The position numbers and the translations under genes are program-made. DNA of 9,785 nucleotides from assembly GCA_031554275.1 (NCBI GenBank), contig JAVBKB010000194.1, forward strand, positions 1 to 9,785, written 5' to 3'. Shown here piece by piece: positions 6,747 to 9,785 of the stretch; the first letter of the stretch is position 1, and each line of letters opens with the position of its first letter. This stretch comes from JAVBKB01 sp031554275. Its GTDB lineage: Bacteria; Bacillota; Bacilli; JARBTR01. Below the pieces are notes generated by a model that worked only from the letters and a program-made list of their open reading frames with translations, had not been told where the DNA came from and did no database searches.

Positions 6747-8525
6747 TTATTTCGTATAATCAATATTCATGTCTTGCGTCAAAACGTCTTGATCAATCGA
6801 TTCCTCTAATTGTTGCTTGAGGTACATTTCTTTGTACCAACCCTGTTGGCGCATTAATTCCTCATGTGTACCTATTTGAGCGATTTCCCCTTCGTCAAAA
6901 ACAATTATTTGCTGTGAATGTTTGACTGCGCTCAATCGATGAGAAGTGATAATTGTTGTTTTGTCGAGGCGATTTTGTCTGAGATTACTGATAATAATCT
7001 CTTCGGTTTTGGCATCAACTGCTGATAGTGAATCATCTAGTATCAGTACCTCTGTATTCAATAGCAGAGCTCTTGCAATTGCGATTCGCTGCTTTTGACC
7101 ACCTGAAAGCGCTACCCCTCGTTCGCCAACAATTGTTTCATATCCATCAGAAAATTCTTCAATATCACGATGAATATTTGCAAGCGTTGCGGCTTCCATC
7201 ACTGCCTCCAGCGCTAAATCCGTTTTGGCAAAAGCAATATTCTCTCTAATAGTTGTTGAGAAAAGGAAATTATCCTGTGGCACATAGCCAACAGATTTCC
7301 GGAGATTTGATAATTTGAACCTAGTAATGCGATGGTCACCAAAAATAATGTTGCCATCAGTCAAATCAAATGCCCGCACAAGTAATTTCAGCAGTGTCGA
7401 CTTGCCAGCACCAGTTTTGCCAACCACGCCAAGTGTCTCACCTTTATTAATGTGAAAATGAACATTTTTCAACACAGGTATAGTTTCGTTAGGATAGGTA
7501 AAGGAATCAATCATAAAATGCAAATCGCCTGATGGTGTAGCATTAATTACATCCATCTCATCCGCAATTTCTACTTCCTCTGCTAACAATGTTTTAATTC
7601 GACTGTAAGAAGCGCTACCACGTTCGACTACATTAAATAAAAACCCAAAGGCAAGCATCGGCCAAATTAATAAACCTAAATAAGTGGTAAAAGAAATAAG
7701 TGCACCAATTGTGATCACATTTTGAGTGACATAGTAACCGCCAAAACCAAATGACAATAGAAAACAGATTCCTGAAATCATACTAATAGTTGGATCAAAC
7801 AAGCCATCGATTCTTGCCACAGTGTAATTTTTTGCGGTAACATCCTCTGCTTGCTTGATAAAGGCCGCAATTTCCTCTTTCTCTTGGCCAAAGCTTTTGA
7901 TAACTTTTACACCATTGATTGACTCATGAGTGCGATCATTCATATTAGAAAAGGCTTCCTGTGCAAGGTGAAACGATTTAAACAGCATTCCTCCATAGAA
8001 ATTCGCCAGAATCGCCATGATCGGTAGTGGCAATAATACAATTATTGCTAGCTTCCAATTGATGAGGAGCATCGCAATGATGACAATTGTTCCTTGGGAC
8101 AAAGAATCAAATAATGACAGAACACCAAAACCAGCAGTTTGCTGAATTGCTTGAATATCATTTGTTGCATGTGCCATCAAATCGCCTGTTCGCTTTCTCT
8201 GATAAAAGGACATTGGCAAATTTGTGAAGTGCTCAAATAAACGGCTTCTCGTCAATCTTGCTAACTTGTTAGAAGAACCAAAAATCGAGACGCGCCAAAC
8301 AAATCGCAACACATACATACTTAACGCTGCTAAGACTAGAACAGCAATCCAACCTAGGAGTTGTCTTCCTGTCAGTGTGTTTTTATCTATTTCATCAATA
8401 ACAATCCCAACAATCCGGGGTGGGATTACTTGCAAGACTGCAACAATTAATAGCACAAATACGCCACGTAAGTAAGCTTTCTTTTCTTGCTTAAAAAACC
8501 ACATCAACTCAGAAAATATTTTCAT
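6747..8525 (-). CDS. bmrC: Multidrug ABC exporter half-transporter, BmrC/YheI type (degenerate NBD)
   Basis: This 592-residue partner of the downstream gene has six membrane helices in about 15-305 and an ATPase domain in about 335-570. Motifs: Walker A GKTGAGKST (369-377), Q-loop Gln417, canonical signature LSGGQ (473-477), Walker B LILDD with Asp498 replacing the catalytic Glu, and His529 (SHRLS). The segment LILDDSLSAVDAKTE and the TMD stretch TYLGLLIWPMLAFG are close to B. subtilis YheI/BmrC as I know it (585 residues). It ends with an acidic tail of about 20 residues. AGGAG (8536-8532) lies 6 nt before the ATG. Transcription probably starts near 8758, which leaves a long leader with possible attenuation. 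In B. subtilis, bmrCD is induced by translation-blocking antibiotics through the leader peptide BmrB. Confidence 0.88.
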   Translation of the reverse strand: MKIFSELMWFFKQEKKAYLRGVFVLLIVAVLQVIPPRIVGIVIDEIDKNTLTGRQLLGWIAVLVLAALSMYVLRFVWRVSIFGSSNKLARLTRSRLFEHFTNLPMSFYQRKRTGDLMAHATNDIQAIQQTAGFGVLSLFDSLSQGTIVIIAMLLINWKLAIIVLLPLPIMAILANFYGGMLFKSFHLAQEAFSNMNDRTHESINGVKVIKSFGQEKEEIAAFIKQAEDVTAKNYTVARIDGLFDPTISMISGICFLLSFGFGGYYVTQNVITIGALISFTTYLGLLIWPMLAFGFLFNVVERGSASYSRIKTLLAEEVEIADEMDVINATPSGDLHFMIDSFTYPNETIPVLKNVHFHINKGETLGVVGKTGAGKSTLLKLLVRAFDLTDGNIIFGDHRITRFKLSNLRKSVGYVPQDNFLFSTTIRENIAFAKTDLALEAVMEAATLANIHRDIEEFSDGYETIVGERGVALSGGQKQRIAIARALLLNTEVLILDDSLSAVDAKTEEIIISNLRQNRLDKTTIITSHRLSAVKHSQQIIVFDEGEIAQIGTHEELMRQQGWYKEMYLKQQLEESIDQDVLTQDMNIDYTK

Positions 8526-8650
8526 TTCGTGCTCCTATAACAATTGATTATAAATTAAGGCAGTGCATTTCAAACACTGAGTGAACTTACAATTGTTTAT
8601 TTTTTCTTTGTAAATCAATTTCATCATTCAAAGCTTTCTGTAATATCCAT
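8526..8650 (-). other. bmrC 5' leader, remainder: mini-ORFs and inverted repeats
   Basis: No conventional gene is visible here. Two tiny frames continue from the candidate leader peptide. An 8-codon frame starts directly after its stop (TGA-ATG, 8650-8624), and a 30-codon frame (8627-8535) overlaps that one's stop; its own TAG forms part of the bmrC ribosome-binding site (TAGGAG). An inverted repeat AACAATTG/CAATTGTT (8539-8546 and 8590-8597) encloses a smaller stem CAGTG/CACTG (8561-8565 and 8575-8579) just before that site. I see no classic terminator with a U run in the leader. Confidence 0.35.
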
Positions 8651-8731
8651 TCAAAAGCAATTGTGCAAATTGAGAATACTTTCCATAAACAAAGGCGAGA
8701 AATTGCTCATGTAGACATGATGTCTTTTCAC
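8651..8731 (-). CDS. Candidate 26-residue leader peptide upstream of bmrC
   Basis: On the minus strand, GGAG (8739-8736) is followed after 4 nt by GTG and an open frame of 26 codons (reading MKRHHVYMSNFSPLFMESIL, then NLHNCF) ending in TGA. It would be the first frame on the predicted bmrC transcript. I do not recognise the peptide. The idea that it is a regulatory leader rests on its position and on the known BmrB leader of B. subtilis bmrCD. The SD-to-start spacing is a little short, so it may not be translated. Confidence 0.3.
   Translation of the reverse strand: MKRHHVYMSNFSPLFMESILNLHNCF
8713..8725. promoter_or_regulatory. 13-bp perfect inverted repeat in the bmrC leader (operator-like)
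   Basis: AGACAT-G-ATGTCT is a perfect palindrome around one central base. It lies about 35-45 bp downstream of the predicted bmrC start point and inside the candidate leader-peptide frame. It could be a repressor site. The arms are too short and the loop too tight for a useful RNA hairpin. No known regulator motif was recognised. Confidence 0.3.
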
Positions 8732-8764
8732 TTTTCTCCAAAATTACCTGTGTATCGAATCTCC

Positions 8765-8793
8765 ATATTAGCAGACAAAAATCACCGATTCAA
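8765..8793 (-). promoter_or_regulatory. Sigma-A-type promoter of bmrC-bmrD
   Basis: On the minus strand there is a -35 TTGAAT (8793-8788), a 17-bp spacer and an extended -10 TGCTAATAT with the hexamer TAATAT at 8770-8765. The start point would be near 8758, giving a leader of about 230 nt before the bmrC ATG. It lies back to back with the pgi promoter, only 15 bp between the two -35 elements. Confidence 0.6.
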
Positions 8794-8808
8794 AAAGTTT
8801 GATTCTGA

Positions 8809-8835
8809 TTGAAGCAAACAAAAATAGCATATACT
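8809..8835 (+). promoter_or_regulatory. Possible sigma-A promoter of pgi
   Basis: TTGAAG (8809-8814) and TATACT (8830-8835) are separated by 15 bp, shorter than the preferred 17. The start point would be near 8842, giving a leader of about 36 nt before the TTG start. The -10 is good and the -35/spacer is modest. Confidence 0.45.
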
Positions 8836-8877
8836 GTAATACCCTCATTCATAGAATGTCAAAAAGGAGTAGGACAA

Positions 8878-9785
8878 TTGTCACACTTAATTTTCGATTT
8901 TTCAAATACGCATATAACGAATACTGATTTGCAACCCTACGAACAAAATGTAAAACGACTTCATCACCAATTGCATGATCAAACTGGCGCAGGCAGTGAT
9001 TTTCTTGGATGGATTACCTTGCCAAGTCAATACGATCAAAATGAATTCGAAAGAATCAAGAGTGCTGCAGCCAAAATCCAACAGGATTCTGAAGTTGTCT
9101 TAATTGCTGGAATTGGCGGCTCATATCTAGGTGCAAAAGCAGCAATCGATATGCTGCAACACCACTTTTACAATTTAATTGATTCACATAAGAGAAAGGC
9201 ACCACAAATCCTTTTTATTGGGAATAATCTTTGTGCAAATTACTTGAATGATGTATTGGATTTGGTTCAGCATAAATCATTTTCGATAGTGGTGATTTCA
9301 AAATCAGGAACCACTACAGAAACTAGTATAGCATTTCGGCTTTTCCGGAAAACTCTTTTTGAGCAAGTAGGATTGGCTGATGGTTGCAAACGTATTTATG
9401 CAATTACAGATCAAACTAAGGGTGCATTGAAAACAGAAGCAGAGCAATTTGGATATCAAAGCTTTGTCATCCCTGATAATATTGGTGGACGATATTCAGT
9501 TCTAACTGCTGTGGGTCTGTTACCAATGGCGATTGCCAATATTGATATCGCAGCAGTCATGCAAGGTGCACAAACTGCACAGCATGAGCTAGATCATGAT
9601 AATCTCCATGAAAACGCAGCATACCAATATGCGATGGTTCGCAACATTCTCTATCAAAGTGGCAAAACGAATGAATTATTGGTAAACTACGAGCCTTCGC
9701 TACAATATCTTGGTGAATGGTGGAAGCAATTATTTGGTGAAAGCGAAGGTAAAGATCACAAAGGAATCTTCCCTTCTACAGCAAA
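8878..9785 (+). CDS. pgi: Glucose-6-phosphate isomerase (3' end cut by window edge)
   Basis: Pgi interconverts glucose 6-phosphate and fructose 6-phosphate in glycolysis and gluconeogenesis. The first 302 codons are present of the roughly 450 usual in Bacillales. Motifs seen: TGAGSDFLGW (36-45), phosphate-binding GIGGSYLGA (78-86) and SKSGTTTE (141-148), the signature GGRYSVLTAVGLLP with Arg205, and the catalytic base Glu288 in GESEGKD. The later catalytic His and Lys lie beyond the window. The start is a TTG codon: AGGAG (8865-8869) is 8 nt upstream, and the product (MSHLIFDFSN) aligns from residue 1 with B. subtilis Pgi (MTHVRFDYS as I recall it). It is transcribed divergently from bmrCD; I see no functional link between the two units. 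Confidence 0.97.
   Translation, partial: MSHLIFDFSNTHITNTDLQPYEQNVKRLHHQLHDQTGAGSDFLGWITLPSQYDQNEFERIKSAAAKIQQDSEVVLIAGIGGSYLGAKAAIDMLQHHFYNLIDSHKRKAPQILFIGNNLCANYLNDVLDLVQHKSFSIVVISKSGTTTETSIAFRLFRKTLFEQVGLADGCKRIYAITDQTKGALKTEAEQFGYQSFVIPDNIGGRYSVLTAVGLLPMAIANIDIAAVMQGAQTAQHELDHDNLHENAAYQYAMVRNILYQSGKTNELLVNYEPSLQYLGEWWKQLFGESEGKDHKGIFPSTA

Noticed and set aside
8658..8672. Inverted repeat CAATT-GTGCA-AATTG in the bmrC leader
   Set aside because: The five-base AT-rich arms are too short to be distinguished from chance in this AT-rich region.

Overview
The window looks like chromosomal DNA from an endospore-forming member of the Bacillales. The base composition is AT-rich by eye, there are sporulation genes (dacB, spmA, a YjcZ-type miniprotein), and the predicted ScpA, ScpB, DacB, SpmA, Pgi and ABC-exporter proteins resemble Bacillus subtilis proteins as I remember them. 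I cannot name the species. There are no rRNA or tRNA genes, no CRISPR array and no transposase.

Left part (1-4502, all minus strand). Transcription runs from right to left. A strong sigma-A-like promoter at 4537-4565 drives scpA and scpB (kleisin and winged-helix subunits of the SMC condensin), then an unrecognised 143-residue protein, then a GNAT acetyltransferase, and ends at a hairpin terminator (2072-2106). A 464-bp gap follows. It holds a striking palindrome of about 156 bp (1852-2007) with 17-bp perfect terminal inverted repeats, a MITE-like candidate. Next come dacB (spore-cortex D,D-carboxypeptidase) and spmA (spore maturation, cut by the window edge), translationally coupled by an 8-bp overlap. 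The order scpA-scpB-x-dacB-spmA matches the B. subtilis locus as I recall it, except that the B. subtilis ypuI position is taken by two other genes.

Middle (4503-4878). A plus-strand 29-residue hydrophobic YjcZ-family miniprotein gene sits alone, with a good ribosome-binding site, a possible sporulation-sigma promoter and a strong hairpin behind it.

Right part (4879-8525, minus). Two adjacent half-transporters form a heterodimeric multidrug ABC exporter of the BmrC/BmrD (YheI/YheH) type. BmrC has Asp in place of the catalytic Walker B Glu, and BmrD keeps the Glu but has a divergent signature motif. The expected dimer therefore has one working and one degenerate ATP site. The bmrC mRNA should carry a leader of about 230 nt with a possible leader peptide, further mini-ORFs that end inside the bmrC ribosome-binding site, and inverted repeats. 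This is an attractive place to look for drug-responsive control.

Right edge (8878-9785, plus). pgi (glucose-6-phosphate isomerase) starts at a TTG codon and runs off the window. Its promoter lies back to back with that of bmrC. I did not find a clearly new multi-gene system. The points most worth a second look are the large palindrome, the bmrC leader and the unknown 143-residue gene in the scp operon.
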